Shown: piece after piece, positions 12,078-24,104 of the stretch
How positions within the stretch are numbered: position 1 is the first letter of the stretch
Layout: each line of letters begins with the position of its first letter
Assembly: GCF_949987515.2 (NCBI RefSeq)
Contig: NC_082696.1
Span: 39,660,431-39,724,430 of the forward strand
DNA from: Delphinus delphis
Taxonomy: Eukaryota > Chordata > Mammalia > Artiodactyla > Delphinidae
Reading direction: 5' to 3'
Length of the DNA stretch: 64,000 bases
Notes under the pieces: model-generated
Databases searched by the model: none
Told to the model about the DNA's origin: nothing
The model's input: only the letters and a program-made list of their open reading frames with translations
Position numbers and translations under genes: made by a program

Positions 12078-12615
12078 GTGCAAAAAAGTTAACGCATTAG
12101 GCAAGAGACCACGATCCTTAGAAAGGGCTGCTTGCAAGGCTGGACTTTGGCTGGCATCTAGGAAGTTGGATTTTTCACTGTTGCCAGAACTAATAACATT
12201 TTAGGCACAGTGAGCCACTCTTAATACAAACAATGTGTTTTAAGCTGAAAACCTGCTTTCCTTCTGGGTGTCTGGAATCCTGGTATGTATTGGGCAGAGA
12301 GTGCTTATGCATATGATCAGTCTCCAATAAAAAACTTTGCACATTGACTCTCTAATGACCTTCCTTGGTAGACAGCATTTCACATGTGTTGTCACAACTT
12401 GTTGTTGGAAGAATTAAGTGTATTCTGTGTGATTCCTTGGGAGAGGACTCTTGGACAGTTGTACCTGGTTTGCTCTTGATTTCACCCTATGTGCCTTTTC
12501 CCTTTGATTTTACTTTGTTTCCTTTTGTTGTAATAAATCATAGCTGGGGGTATTACTGTATGTTTAATTCTGAGTCTTCCTAGTGAATCTGGGAATGGTT
12601 TTGAGGACCCTGACA
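12078..12615 (+). mobile_element. Probable ERVL-type solo LTR
   Basis: The 3' part has TGTGCCTTTTCCC, a TTTTGTTGTAATAAATCATAGC stretch with an AATAAA signal, then GAGTCTTCCTAG and GACCCTGACA at the end. This is the order seen in old ERVL LTRs. The left border is uncertain (around 12077-12080). No internal retroviral sequence is attached. Frames at 11830-12204 and 12365-12583 fall in or across this repeat and are not taken as genes. Confidence 0.5.
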
Positions 12616-13164
12616 TGTTTTACACACCTTTTAAAAATGGAAAAATCATTCTTAGCTTGCAGGCCTTACAAAATTAGGATATGATGGCTATATATTCCCA
12701 TTCCTGTTATAAAGTATCTTCATTTTGAACATTTTATACTGTTTCCTAGTTGTTTTACTTAAACCTTTTCTCCATGGTTAAGTTGATTGTGAACTCCTTA
12801 AGAAAAAGTGTTTTATGTACTTTTATGTACTACTGCCATATAATCCTACGTATAGTGGGCATGCAGAGAAATGACTTTCAAGAAAAGAGCTGCCGTTGTA
12901 TAGGATATTGTTAACTTTACAGAAATAGAAAGATTAATGTATATTTGTGATGTTTCAGGTGTTTAACTTAAATTTATGTCTATCATCCAACTTATTTAGC
13001 ATTTTTAATTGACTTTTGACAGCAACATTTTGGCCTATCAGATGTCACAGATCATCTCAAAACTCAGTTTTGAGACATCTATCCTACTGTATTTAGTATA
13101 GGTCAGCATTCACTTTTAATTCACATGTGCTTTCACCAGAAATTTTTTATGTAAGCTTCTATAA

Positions 13165-13464
13165 CAGGTGTTGGTAAACTACAGCCCATAGACCAAATCT
13201 GATACACTGTTCTGTATGGTTTTTGAGCTAAGATTAGCTTGTATATTCTTAAATTATTGGGAAAACTTAATGTGTGGTGGGGAAAAAATATATAAAATTC
13301 AAATTTCAGCATACATAAATTTTTTTTGGAAAATAGCCACACTCATTCATTTGCAAATTGTCTATGGCTACTTTAGTGCATCAAGAGCAAAGCTGAATCT
13401 TTGTGACAGACTGGCCACAAAGCCTACACTATTCACTATCTGCTCAAGGTTTGCTAACCTCTAT
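13165..13464 (-). mobile_element. hAT-type DNA transposon, antisense
   Basis: It begins CAGGTGTTGGTAAACTAC, has an internal AAATTCAAATTTCAGCATACATAAA segment and TTGTCTATGGCTACTTTAG, and ends GGTTTGCTAACCTCTA. This is the longer member of the hAT family seen at 103-318. The flanking octamers TTCTATAA and TTCTACAG are partly matching target duplications. The open frames at 13133-13485 on both strands are transposon sequence. Confidence 0.6.
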
Positions 13465-13846
13465 TCTACAGTGCTATATAGGTAAGTTAGCTGGACCAAC
13501 ATGTTAAGCTGAATTTTACTGCTCCTAATTGAATAAACTGAAACAGCCCTGATCAGATTCATAGATCTTTTCTATGGTAGGTTTATATTAAATGATTGGT
13601 TCAACATAAGTGGTAAAACTACACCTTCACATAGCACCTATTGCATCATTTACCCTTGTTATCTTTTAATTTACTATGTCTGATTTATTCTTCCTGATAT
13701 AATCTTGGATTATAGCCCCTTTCTCCCTAATTGTACCACGGTTTTTATGAAACCTCAGATTAGGAGGATGGAAGCTTAGTTAAAATTTTTCTAAGTTGTA
13801 AACATATGCTAGAAAATAACTTTTTTTTTTTCCTTCCTTTTTGAAG

Positions 13847-13939
13847 ATTCAGTATCCCTTGCAGATCTGCTGGTTCTGTTTACGCAACTTATCTATTACT
13901 CACCAAGTTGTCCAAAGATGACATCACCTGGTCATTTAG
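13847..13939 (+). CDS. TBC1D32: TBC1D32 coding exon 4 of 13 in window
   Basis: Ninety-three nt, phase 1 in and phase 1 out. With the split Asp codon it encodes D then [18 protein letters not shown] and ends TSPGHL plus one base. The acceptor is a long T/C tract ending ttttgaag, and the donor is gtaatt. The leucine-rich amphipathic pattern fits an armadillo-like helix. It is followed within 150 bp by an inserted L1. Confidence 0.88.
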
Positions 13940-14087
13940 GTAATTCTGCTTCTATTGTTATTATAAATAGAGAAATAGAAACCACCTAAAAATATTCTAT
14001 TTTCTGGATGTTTTGAGTGATGGACCTAGTTTAGTAAAGAGGTTTCATTAAGGTGCAGCATTATTCATAAGAAATTACATTGGTCCT

Positions 14088-16792
14088 CCCAGATGGCTTC
14101 ACAGGAGAATTCTATCAAACATTTAGAGAAGAGCTAACACTGATCCTTCTCAAACTCTTCTAAAAAACTTCATTCTACGAAGTCACCATCACCCTGATAC
14201 CAAAACCAGATAAAAATATCACAAAAAAAGAAAATTATAGACCAATATCACTGATGAACATAGATGCAAAAATCCTGAACAAAATACTAGCAAACAGACT
14301 CCAACAGCACATTAAAAGGATCATACACCATGATCAAGTGGGATTTATCCCAGAGATGCAAGGATTCTTCAGTATACGTAAATCAGTGTGACACACCACA
14401 TTAACAAATTAAGGAATAAAAACCATATGATCATCTCAATAGATGCAGAAAAAGCTTTTGAAAAAATTCAACACCAATTTATGATAAAAACTCTCCAGAA
14501 AATGGGCATAGAGGGAAGCTACCTCAACATAATAAAGGCCATATATGAAAAACCCACAGCAAGCATCATACTCAATGGTGAAAAACAAAGCATTTCCACT
14601 AAGATCAGGAGCAAGACAAGGATGTCCACTTGCCACTATTATTCAACATAGTTTTGGAAGTCATAGCCACAGCAGTCAGAGAGGAAAAAGAAATAAAAGG
14701 AATACAAGTTGGAAAAGAAGTAAAACTCACTGTTTGCTGATGATGTGATACTATACATAGAAAATCTTAAAGATGCCAGCAGAAAATTACTAGAACAAAT
14801 CAATGAATTTGGTAAGGTTGCAGAATACAAAATTAATGCCCAGAAATCTCTGGCATTCCTATACACCAACAACGAAAAATCAGAAAGAGAAATTAAGGAA
14901 ACACTCCCATTTACCATTGTAACAAAAAGCATAAAATACCTAGGAATAAACTTAGCTAGGGAGACAAAAGACCTGTATGCAGAAAACTATAAGACTCTGA
15001 TGAAAGAAATTAAAGATGATACAACAGATGGAGAGACATACCATGTTCTTGGATTGGAAGAATCGAAATTGTGAAAATGACTCTACTGCCCAAAGCAATC
15101 TACAGATTTATTGCAATCCCTATCAAGCTACCAATGGCATTCTTCACAGAATTAGAACAAAAAATCTTACAGTTCATGTGGAAACACAAAAGACCCCCGA
15201 ATAGCCAAAGCAATCTTGAGAAAGAACAATGGAGTTGGGGGAATCAGGCTCCCCGACTTCAAACTATACCACAAAGCTACAGTAATCAAGAGAGTATGGT
15301 ACTGGCACAAAAATGGAAATATAGATCAAGAGTACAGGTTAGAATGCCCAGAGATAAACCCACGCAAATATGGGCACCTAATTTACGACAAAGGAGGCAA
15401 GAACATACAGTGGAGAAAAGACAGTCTCTTCAGTAACTGGTGCTGTGAAAACTGGACAGTTACATGTAAAAGAATGAAATTAGAACACTACCTAACACCA
15501 TACAAAGATAAACTTCAAATGGATTAAAGACTTAATTGTAAGATCAGGCACTATTAAAACTATTAGAGGAAAACATAGGAAAAACACTGACATAAACCAC
15601 AGTAAGATCTTTTTTAACCTATCTCCTAGAGTAACAGAAATAAAAACAAAAATAAACAAATGGGACTTAAAAGGTTTTGCACAGCAAAGGAAACCATAAA
15701 CAAGACAAAAAGACAACCCTCAGAATGGGAGAAAATATTTGCAAATGAAACAATAGATAAAGGATTGATCTCCAGAATATACAAACAGCTCATGGAGCTC
15801 AAGTATCAAGAAAACAATCCAGTTATAAAATGGGCAGAAGACCTAAATAGACATTTCATCAAGGAAGACATACAGCCAAGAGGCACATGAAAAGATGCTC
15901 AAAACCACTAATTATTAGAGAAATGCAAATCAAAACTACAATGAGGTATCACCTCACGCTGGTCAGAATGGCCATTATCAAAAAAATGCTGGAAAGGGTG
16001 TGGTGAAAAGGGAACCCTCCTGCACTGTTGGTGGGAATGTAAATTGATAACAACCACTATGGAAAACAGTGTGGAGGTTCTTTAAAAAACTAAAAATAGA
16101 ACTACCATATGACCCAGCAATCCCACTACTGGGCATATACCCTGAGAAAACCATAATTCAAAAAGAGACATGTACCACAGTGTTCATTGCAGCACTATTT
16201 ACAATAGCCGGACATGGAACCAATCTATATGTCCATTGACAGATCAATGGATAAAGAAGATGTGGCACATATATACAATGGAATATTACTCAGCCATAAA
16301 AAGGAACAAAATTGAGTTATTTGTAGTGAGGTGGATGGACCTAGAGTCTGTCATACAGAGTGAAGTACATCAGAAAGAGAAAACTACCGTATGCCAACGT
16401 ATATATATGGAATCTAAAAACAAGAAATGGTTCTGATGAACCTAGTTGCAGGCCAGGAATAAAGAGGTAAACATAGAGAATGGACTTGATGACATGGGAT
16501 GGGAGGGGGAAGCTGGGGCAAAGTGAGAGTAGCATTGACATATATACACTACTGAATGTAAAATAGTTGGCTGGTGGGAAACAGCAGTGTAGCACAGGGA
16601 GTACAGCTTGGTACTTTGTGATGACCTAGAGGGGTGGGCTAGGGAGGAAGGGAGGGAGGCTCAAGAGGGAGGGGATATGGGGACATGTGTATGCATATGG
16701 CTGATTCGCTTTGTTGTGCAGCAGAAACTAACAGGGTATTGTGAAGCAATTATACTCCAATAAAGATCTATTAAAAAAAAAAGTAAAAAAAG
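14088..16792 (+). mobile_element. L1 LINE, 5'-truncated, sense orientation
   Basis: About 2.7 kb of L1: the 3' two-thirds of ORF2, the 3' UTR and an A-rich tail after AATAAAGATC. The flanking repeats GAAATTACATTGGTCCT (14071-14087) and GAAATACCTTGGTCCT (16793-16808) are target-site duplications. The reverse transcriptase FADD box is visible at about 14731-14742 (TTTGCTGATGAT). ORF2 is split over several frames (for example 14388-14651, 14745-15074, 15216-15527 and 15660-15890), so the copy cannot make a working protein. Confidence 0.92.
14388..15890 (+). pseudogene. Broken L1 ORF2 (reverse transcriptase) remnant
   Basis: In L1 this protein nicks DNA and reverse-transcribes the element's RNA. 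Here, reading-frame pieces carry typical ORF2 phrases such as [20 protein letters not shown], a FADD catalytic box, INAQKSLAFLYTNN and [11 protein letters not shown]. They lie in different frames separated by indels and stops. The endonuclease half is absent because the element is 5'-truncated. It is a dead copy within the TBC1D32 intron. Confidence 0.85.
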
Positions 16793-16808
16793 GAAATACC
16801 TTGGTCCT

Positions 16809-18564
16809 GGAAGTAAACCATGAAATTTAATTTTTTTCACTGATATTTAAGGTGTATATTTTTATTTAGAACCAATTTTGCTGAGAATTCTGATGTTTAA
16901 GATCAAGATGTTCTTAAACGATATTAAGATAAGTTCGATAGGTACTAGTGTGTTCTTTATTGCTATTTTATATCCTTTATATTTTCTTGGGTGTTTTGAT
17001 CAGCTTGCTTGTTTCAGCTTATATCCAGTACTTATTTTCAGGGTCGTCTTTTATTGAAGAATAAAGCAAAGGAAAACCTTTTCTTTTTTTCAGAAAAATA
17101 CCTTTTAGTCTTATAACTGTTGGCTGACTTATAAAATTTTTTTAAAAATGTTAACATTTAAAAGATAACTTGTATTGATATTCAAAGGAAAAAGTTTGTT
17201 TTCAAAGTAAAACACTTAATAACAACCCGCCTCCCCCCCGCCCCCGATTTATAGACTCAGACATTCTAAACGTGGAAGTTACTTTAGAAATGATGGTACA
17301 AATTCTTAGAGGAACACAGGTGAATCACAGAAAAAAATTATTTGGGTCATATATTAGTGTTGTAATACATCTATCAATTGGTAGGTTTTATCCATGCAAT
17401 TATAACGGCCTATTAGTCCTAACACCGTTTCTCATACTTTTTCTGCCTTTAAGGTATTGATATTTACATGTATAAAGTACTAGGTTAGGTACCCCTGCTA
17501 CATGCTCCTACAGCATACTATGCTTCCTTTATGAAAAATATTATCCTTTGTTATAATTGATAATGTCTTGGTTTACCATCTTGTGAACTATTTGTCTTAT
17601 TTACTTCTTTGTCTACGTAGTACTCAAAAGTAGCAGAAAGTTGGATGAATGAATGAATAATGGTCAGATGCTCATCAGTAGTCTCTCACTGCAAACAGCA
17701 TTTCTCATCTTGAGCTGGTTAAAAAAATCACTGAACTTTTCTGTTTTCCCTTTCTGTCAAGTATTTGCTTAGTGTATTTATGGAGTATGGAATATTGTAG
17801 TATAAATTAAGAACTTTGGTGTTTTAGTCTTGTATCTTACTAGGACAACCTTACATTACTAACTTTTGTAAAGCACTGTTTTTTAAAACTTTATTATTTT
17901 CATGTAAAACACTATTTTGTTCAGTATATTAGGAGTTCAAGTGTCTGGAAATGTTAATTTATGAAACTAAAAATACCATATTTATTTTAGGGACTGTTCC
18001 CCATATTATATTTATTTGTATCTGTGTCTTCCTATATATATTTTAAAACAAAGTCTTAAAAATTCTCATTCATTTCATTGGTTTTATGGTAACATAAGAA
18101 GTATTCTAGTCTCCATTAAAGTTTCTCCTCTGCCTTCTTTTTGTCTGTGTTTTATCTTAATGACTCTAATTTTCTACGAGGCTTGACACCTGAAGACACT
18201 TTGTTCTTTTTTAAGAAAAAGAAGAAAAGTGAATACAATAAGTAAGGTGTTTGCCAGGAGGGGAGAAGTTGTAAATTTGTTTCAGACCACATTCTCACTA
18301 TCAAGCAGAGCTTTAATGTCAAACAGCAAATGATCTCATGGTGTCTTTTGGTATTTATATTATCATTTACTCACTTTTATTAACTTGAAGATAAGTTAAG
18401 CTAACATTGTCTTAAGTTTAAGGTCATAATTTGGTAATAAATCATCCTTTGGGCATCCTTTAATTAACCTTGATGAGCTTTTTGGAACAGCAGTAGTTAA
18501 CAGAAATAAAAGATATAATAATGTTCTAAGTTTTAATTTTCAAAAAATACTTCTTTTTTATCAG
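16809..18564. other. Intron; no recognised feature
   Basis: AT-rich intronic sequence between the L1 and the next exon. A C-rich run sits at 17229-17245. The open frame 17272-17460 has no splice context and no recognisable domain. Nothing else is supported. Confidence 0.6.
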
Positions 18565-18707
18565 AGAATTACTCTCCTGCAAGTATGGTAACTGAAATTC
18601 TTTGTATACTCTGTGATCAAAAAGAATGTGCAATTGAATGTTTATATAACAACACTGTGATCGAGGCGCTTCTTCAACCTATTCATAACCTAATGAAAGG
18701 AACTAAG
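18565..18707 (+). CDS. TBC1D32: TBC1D32 coding exon 5 of 13 in window
   Basis: One hundred and forty-three nt, phase 1 in and phase 0 out. The split Glu codon is followed by [18 protein letters not shown] and later [18 protein letters not shown], ending KGTK. The acceptor is ttcttttttatcag and the donor is gttagt. The repeated leucine and isoleucine spacing suits paired helices of an armadillo-type fold. Recall of TBC1D32 gives the same residues, so the assignment is firm within this model. Confidence 0.9.
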
Positions 18708-20312
18708 GTTAGTATTAAAGAGTCTCTTAATTGGATATTAGTGAATATTCAGTGGGACTTCTAAATTTGATAATCTGAAGTATTATACCATTTTCCCTGT
18801 AAATGTATTTTGAATCTTAGTTTATACAATCAGTTGATTTTAGTTATGACAATGTGGGGGGAAAAGTACATATAACATCTTAAACTTTTTTTGGTCAGGC
18901 TTAGATTGTAAGGACTAAAGTTACTATATTAAGCTATTTGTTTTGCAAATCTAATAAGTCTTGTGAATGTTTTGTTGTTTGTTTTAATGGCAACTGTATA
19001 GCCTTTGGAAATATTTTCCTGAAGAGCCAGCTTTGTTTTACATGAAGAACAAGTACTACTTTAGAAAAACTTATAATTATCCCAGTTCTGAACATACGTA
19101 TATGTCTCTTTACAGGTTGTACAGTATATTTCCTTACATTATATAATTTAACTTTCACAGCTGAGGCTGAAAGAAGCAAATTGCGTAATGTCAGACATTT
19201 AACAGGTGGAAGAGTTGGTACCGCTACCACTAGTGCAGTCTAATATATCTCTCCACTTTTTATGACTTAAATTTCTGGGGAATGACTTAAAGCTTTATCA
19301 GTAGGCTACAGGTTTTTGCCTTTCCATGTCCGTGTTTTGTAGTGTTTTTATTAGCTTCATCTCCCTTTGCCCACCTCTCAATGGGCTGGGCAGCTGCTCA
19401 CCCATTCAAGTATTCATTATTTATTGCTCATTTAGAAAACATTAAGCATTTATGTGAATGTAGTACAAAGTATGGAATTCTGGGATAGTAAGTAGATATA
19501 ATGAAAGTATTTTGACCTTAGTCAACCTCAGGGAAACGAGATGAGCAGAGAAGAAACAAATAGAGCATAATACACAACTGAATATTATAGAATGCCATGA
19601 AGTAAATTGTGAAACGTAAACCACATACCAGAGCTGAGAAATGTACTCCTGAATCTTGAGCCATAGCTGTTGTTTGCTTCTTTGCTTCATACATCTATCT
19701 TTAACTTTCTGTTTTCTTTTGGCATCTTTCTTTACCAGTATGTACTGGTAAAGCTAGTTTTAGTACTTTTAAGAATCAAAAGTGGGGAAATATGATTGGT
19801 CCAACCTATGTTTTCTCATTAGATGACATCATTGGCTATTTGCCAGCCCATGAATTGGTTGTCCTTAGTCACACCTACAACTCATGACCCAACAACCAGG
19901 TGTAGGAAGGGATGGTATCCCTTAGAAGAGATGGTAGTATATTAGATACCATGTATAATAAAATTAGATTGGATATACAGGAACCCAGTGAGTGAGAAGT
20001 ACAGGGCAAAGAAGAAGAGCTACTGCATTTGTCAACTAGAATTATATACATATAAAACTGTGATAGCAGCAATTTTTTCAACTGTCTTAATAATTGATTT
20101 GGGTAAAAAGTGTGTATGTATTTGCCTTATCAACTGTGCTGGTACGAGAATATAATCTAATGACACATTTAATTCAGACATTATTTCACAGCCAAACAAT
20201 CAACTTTTTTTGTTGTGGTAATATAACTTTATTGGACTACATGACCACCCTTGAATGTTAGTCTGTGATATGTTAGTGTGTCTTAAAATTATATGATATA
20301 TTTAATGTACAG
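18708..20312. other. Intron; no clear element
   Basis: Unique-looking AT-rich intron. The stretch 19130-19220 (CACAGCTGAGGCTGAAAGAAGC) faintly resembles an antisense MIR core. Small open frames on the minus strand (18934-19230, 19442-19690 and 19875-20081) have no recognisable content. Confidence 0.5.
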
Positions 20313-20440
20313 GCTGCTCCAAATTGCTCTGAAACAGCTTTAATTCATGTAGCTGATATTTTGGCAAGAATTGCTTCTGTAGAAGAAGGACTTATTCTGC
20401 TACTTTATGGAGAAAATATGAGCTCTCCTGAAGAAAAAAG
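20313..20440 (+). CDS. TBC1D32: TBC1D32 coding exon 6 of 13 in window
   Basis: One hundred and twenty-eight nt, phase 0 in and phase 2 out, 42 residues plus two bases. It starts [18 protein letters not shown], continues [17 protein letters not shown] and ends SPEEK plus AG. The acceptor is ttaatgtacag and the donor is gtatgt. The open frame runs on past the donor to 20561, but the added residues look intronic and the next exon supplies the matching phase. An intron of about 12.1 kb follows. Confidence 0.9.
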
Positions 20441-21129
20441 GTATGTTTCTGTTTTGAATTTGTGGAATTTTTTAGCATATTTTCTCATACCTGATTTAAA
20501 GTTTCCCAAAATTTTGTCATATATTAATGAAAATCAGGATAACTATTCTAGATATAGTTAGGTTTCCTGATCAACTGCTAATATATTAGATCATCAGAAA
20601 GTTGCAGGAGTAACCAGGATTATGGATTATACAGGCAGAGTAGGTCTTGATGTCTGCAACTTCAAAATAAGAATAGGAGGGTTCACTCTACATGGGATCT
20701 TTTTTGCTTCCTTGGACTGTACTCTTTCAACTTCTAAAGCCACACATGATTGATTTCAAGTTAACCACACAATGGAAATGCTGACTACTTCCACATCTTC
20801 CTTCTCTAACCCCTACTCTGTTCTATCTCCTGGCTTAGCCAATGGTAACATTTTGGTTATGCTTCCAGACTTTCTCTGCACCTATAATGATGCATCAAGT
20901 ATATATGTTCATGTTTATAGAATTCTTTCTCATTTCAAAAATGGTGTATACATTACTCTGCAGTTTTTTTTGTGTGTAACCAAAGCATCTGCCTAGGTGA
21001 ATGAAACATTTTTAATAGCTCTATGATACTTTTTTGTATGCTTTACCATAATTTATTCAAACTTCTGTCCAATTATTGGATATCAAGTTTGTTTAGGATT
21101 TTGCCTTCATAAATAACACCACAGTGAGT

Positions 21130-22497
21130 GTTCTTTTATCCTGTTGAAGTGGTAGATTACATTAATTAACTTTCTGAATATTGAACCAGCTTTGCGTACC
21201 TAGAATAATTGTTTTTATACATTGTTAAATTTGATTTGCTAATATTAGTAGAGGATTTTTGTCTGTGAGAGAGATTGGTCTGTAGTTTTTGTGATCTTTG
21301 GTCTTACTGTAAAATGCTGGTCTCATAAGTTAGGAAGCGTTCTGCGTCTATCTTATGGAAGAGATTTGGCATAATTTCTTAAATGTTTGATAGAATTCAC
21401 CAGTGTACCTATTTGGGTGTGGTGTTTTCTGTTTAGGAAGATTATTATTTATTCTATTTCTTTAATAGATATGGGTTTGTTCAGATTGTTAGAATTTTGG
21501 CAGGTTGTGTCTTTCAAGGAATTGGTCCACTTAATCTAAGTTTTAAATTTGTGGGCATAGAGGTTTTTTTGTTTGTTTGTTTTTTGTTTTTTTTTTACAG
21601 TATTCCTTTATTACCCTTTTAAAGTCTATGGGATTAGTAGAGACGGCCCCTCTTAATTCTGATGTTAATTTGCTTCTACTTTTTTTTTTTCCGCCTCTAA
21701 CCTGGCTAGAGGCTTTTCAATTTTACTGATCTTTTTAAAAGACTAGCTTTCCCCCTCTCTGTTCATTTCCTGTTTTTAATTTGACTGATTTCTGTTGTAG
21801 TTTTTATTGTCTTCTTCCTTTTGGATTTAGTTTCATTTTCCATGGTGAAAGCTTAGATTATTGAATTTTAGGTTTTCTTTCTAATATGTACATTCAATGA
21901 TATAAATTTCCCTCTAAGCACTGCTTTTGCTGCATCTGACAATTGAGTTGTGTTTTCCTTTTCATTAGTTCAAAATATTTTTAAACATCTCTGGAGACTT
22001 CTTTGACCTATGAGTTATTTATGGGTCAGAGAGTATATTTTGTATGATTTATATTTTTAATTTGTTAACATGTGTTTTATGACCCAGAATGTGGTCTCTT
22101 AGTGAATGTTATGTCTTATGTGAGCTTGAGAAAAATGTATATTCTGCTATTGAAGTATTCTATACATACCAGTTATGTACTGTTGGTAGTTGGTGGTGTG
22201 CAGCTCTGTGCTTACTAGCTTCATGCTGGATCTGTCAATTACTGACAGAGGGGTGTTGAAATTTCAGACTATATCAGTGAATTCATCTTTTTCTCCTTGC
22301 ATTTCTGTTAGTTTCTGCTTCATGTATTTTGATACTATTGGGTGCATACACATTAAGGATCGTTATGTCCTTTTGGAAAATTGACCCCCTTTATTATGTA
22401 ATGTGCCCTTTGCATAATTTTCCTTGCTGTGAAGTCTGAAATTAATATAGCTACTCCAGCTTTCTCTTGATTGTCAGCATATGTCTTTCTTCATCCC

Positions 22498-22528
<31 letters not shown>

Positions 22529-22990
22529 GGCGGTACGTGGGCCTCTCACTGTTGTGGCCTCTCCCATTGCGGAGCACAGGCTCCGGATGCGCAGGCTCAG
22601 CGGCCATGGCTCATGGGCCCAGCCGCTCCGTGGCATGTGGGATCTTCCCGGACTGGGGCACGAACCTGTGCCCCCTGCATCGGCAGGCGGACTCTCAACC
22701 ACTGTGCCACCAGGGAAGCCCCTTCATCCCTTTACTTTTAATCTATCTTTGTCATTATATTTAAAATGCACTTCTATAGATACCACATAACTGAGTCTTG
22801 TTTTTTTATCTAGTCTGACAGTCTTTCTTTTAATTGATTCTTGTCATTTAGAGTGATTTGATATGATTGGATTAATATCTACCGTATTTGTTACTGTTTT
22901 CTGTTTTGCCTTTATTCTTCCTTTTTTGTGTGTGTTCCGCACTTTTTCTGCCATCTGTTTTTTTTTTTTTTCCATCGTGTGTTTTAATCT
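21130..22990 (-). mobile_element. L1 LINE remnant, antisense, with SINE inserted
   Basis: The + strand reads as the reverse of L1 ORF2, for example ATGCTGGTCTCATAAG, the ACTGCTTTTGCTGCATCTGAC stretch and TGGTCTCTTAGTGAATGTTA. It is moderately diverged. It is split at 22507-22721 by a CHR-2 SINE and continues afterwards (TTCTTTTAATTGATTCTTGTC). No intact protein is encoded. The left border may begin earlier, in the old LINE sequence at 20860-21130. Confidence 0.75.
22507..22721 (-). mobile_element. CHR-2 SINE, antisense, nested in L1
   Basis: A poly(T) run of about 26 is followed by GGCGGTACGTGGGCCTCTCA and the full SINE body, ending CCACCAGGGAAGCCC. The target duplication CTTCATCCCTTTACTTT appears at about 22489-22505 and 22722-22738. 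Long same-region frames on both strands are SINE sequence. Confidence 0.92.
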
Positions 22991-23304
22991 GTTTACATCT
23001 GGGAACATACTGTCTTTCTGATAATAGTCACACAAGACCAAGGTCTTTTGTTGGGTCACCGTTTAATCCTCACAGTGGCTAAGGAGGGGGCCTCTGTGGT
23101 CATCTTCATTATATAGATGGAGACTTTGAGGCTTGGCTTTCGATAACTTTGATTTAGTGTAAGAGAAGTAGTTTTTTTCTTTTTTTTTCTTTTTGACCTA
23201 TTTTGCACTAATGAAAAATTTCTTTTCTCTGCTATACAAAAGTAACACATACTCCGGACAGTGAACTTGGGAAGGAGGAACGGAGCATTAGTAACTAAAT
23301 TGAG

Positions 23305-23470
23305 AGGCAGCACTGAGTGAGGGTTAGTCACACGAGCCCTGGTTCAGACTACTTGGGTTCACATCCTAGCTCCACCGCTCAGTCATTCCTCACCTGTGAA
23401 TTAGGGATAATCAGCACTACCTGACTCACAGGGCTGTCAACACTTTAAGCCAGTTACTACATGTGAGGCA
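23305..23470 (+). mobile_element. MIR SINE
   Basis: It follows the MIR core order: CCTGGTTCAGACTACTTGGG, TTCACATCCTAGCTCCACC, CACCTGTGAATTAGGGATAA, then a CTACCTGACTCACAGGGCTG-like segment. It is ancient and diverged. Confidence 0.7.
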
Positions 23471-23724
23471 GTAAGGGTTAGTTAGCTTTTAGTGTGTGCA
23501 CATGTGCCTTATAAAAAGTGGGCTTGTGCCTTGTGTTCAAGTACTTAATACGTTTTGTAGAAGGTAAGCTTTCTGAACTCCTACCTTTGAACAGAATAAA
23601 TACATCTTCATAGTTGGTTGATAGCTTGGCTAGGTGGGGAGACTGGAAACATTGTTACATTGCCTCCTGCATCCACTATTGCCAAGTTCCATGGCTGAGT
23701 TTCTTTCTCAGGAGCCTTTTTTTA

Positions 23725-24091
23725 AAAAAATTTTTTTATAGTATCCACTACAAAGGAGTAAAGTGATGAACTTTATTTATTTACTTATTTTTGGCTGCGT
23801 TGGGTCTTCGTTGCTGCATGGGCTTTCTCTAGTTGCGGTGAGCGGGGGCTGCTCTTCGTTGCGGTGCGCGGGCTTCTCATTGCGATAGCTTGTTTCGTTG
23901 TGGAGCACAGGCTTCTAGGCGCACGGGCTTCAGTAGTTGTGGCTCGCGGGCTCTAGAGCGCAGGCTCAGTAGTTGTGGCGCATGGGCTTAGTTGCTCCGC
24001 GGCATGTGGGATCTTCCCGGACCAGGGCTTGAACCCGTGTCCCCTGCATTGGCAGGTGGATTCTTAACCACTGCGCCACCAGGGAAGTCCC
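23725..24091 (-). mobile_element. CHR-1-type SINE, antisense
   Basis: Read on + it is an A/T-rich tail, then TTTTTGGCTGCGTTGGGTCT, the long body with TTCAGTAGTTGTGGCTCGCG, and the head CCACCAGGGAAGTCC. The direct repeats CAGGAGCCTTTTT (from 23709) and CAGGAGGCTTTTT (24092-24104) flank it. The frame at 23992-24339 begins inside this SINE. Confidence 0.88.
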
Positions 24092-24104
24092 CAGGAGGCT
24101 TTTT

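Noticed and set aside
11830..12583. Frames of 124 and 72 codons on +
   Set aside because: They fall across a hAT fragment and a probable ERVL LTR, with no splice sites in the gene's phase.
22467..22790. A 107-codon frame and three overlapping frames
   Set aside because: SINE body and poly(T) translated. There is no gene context.
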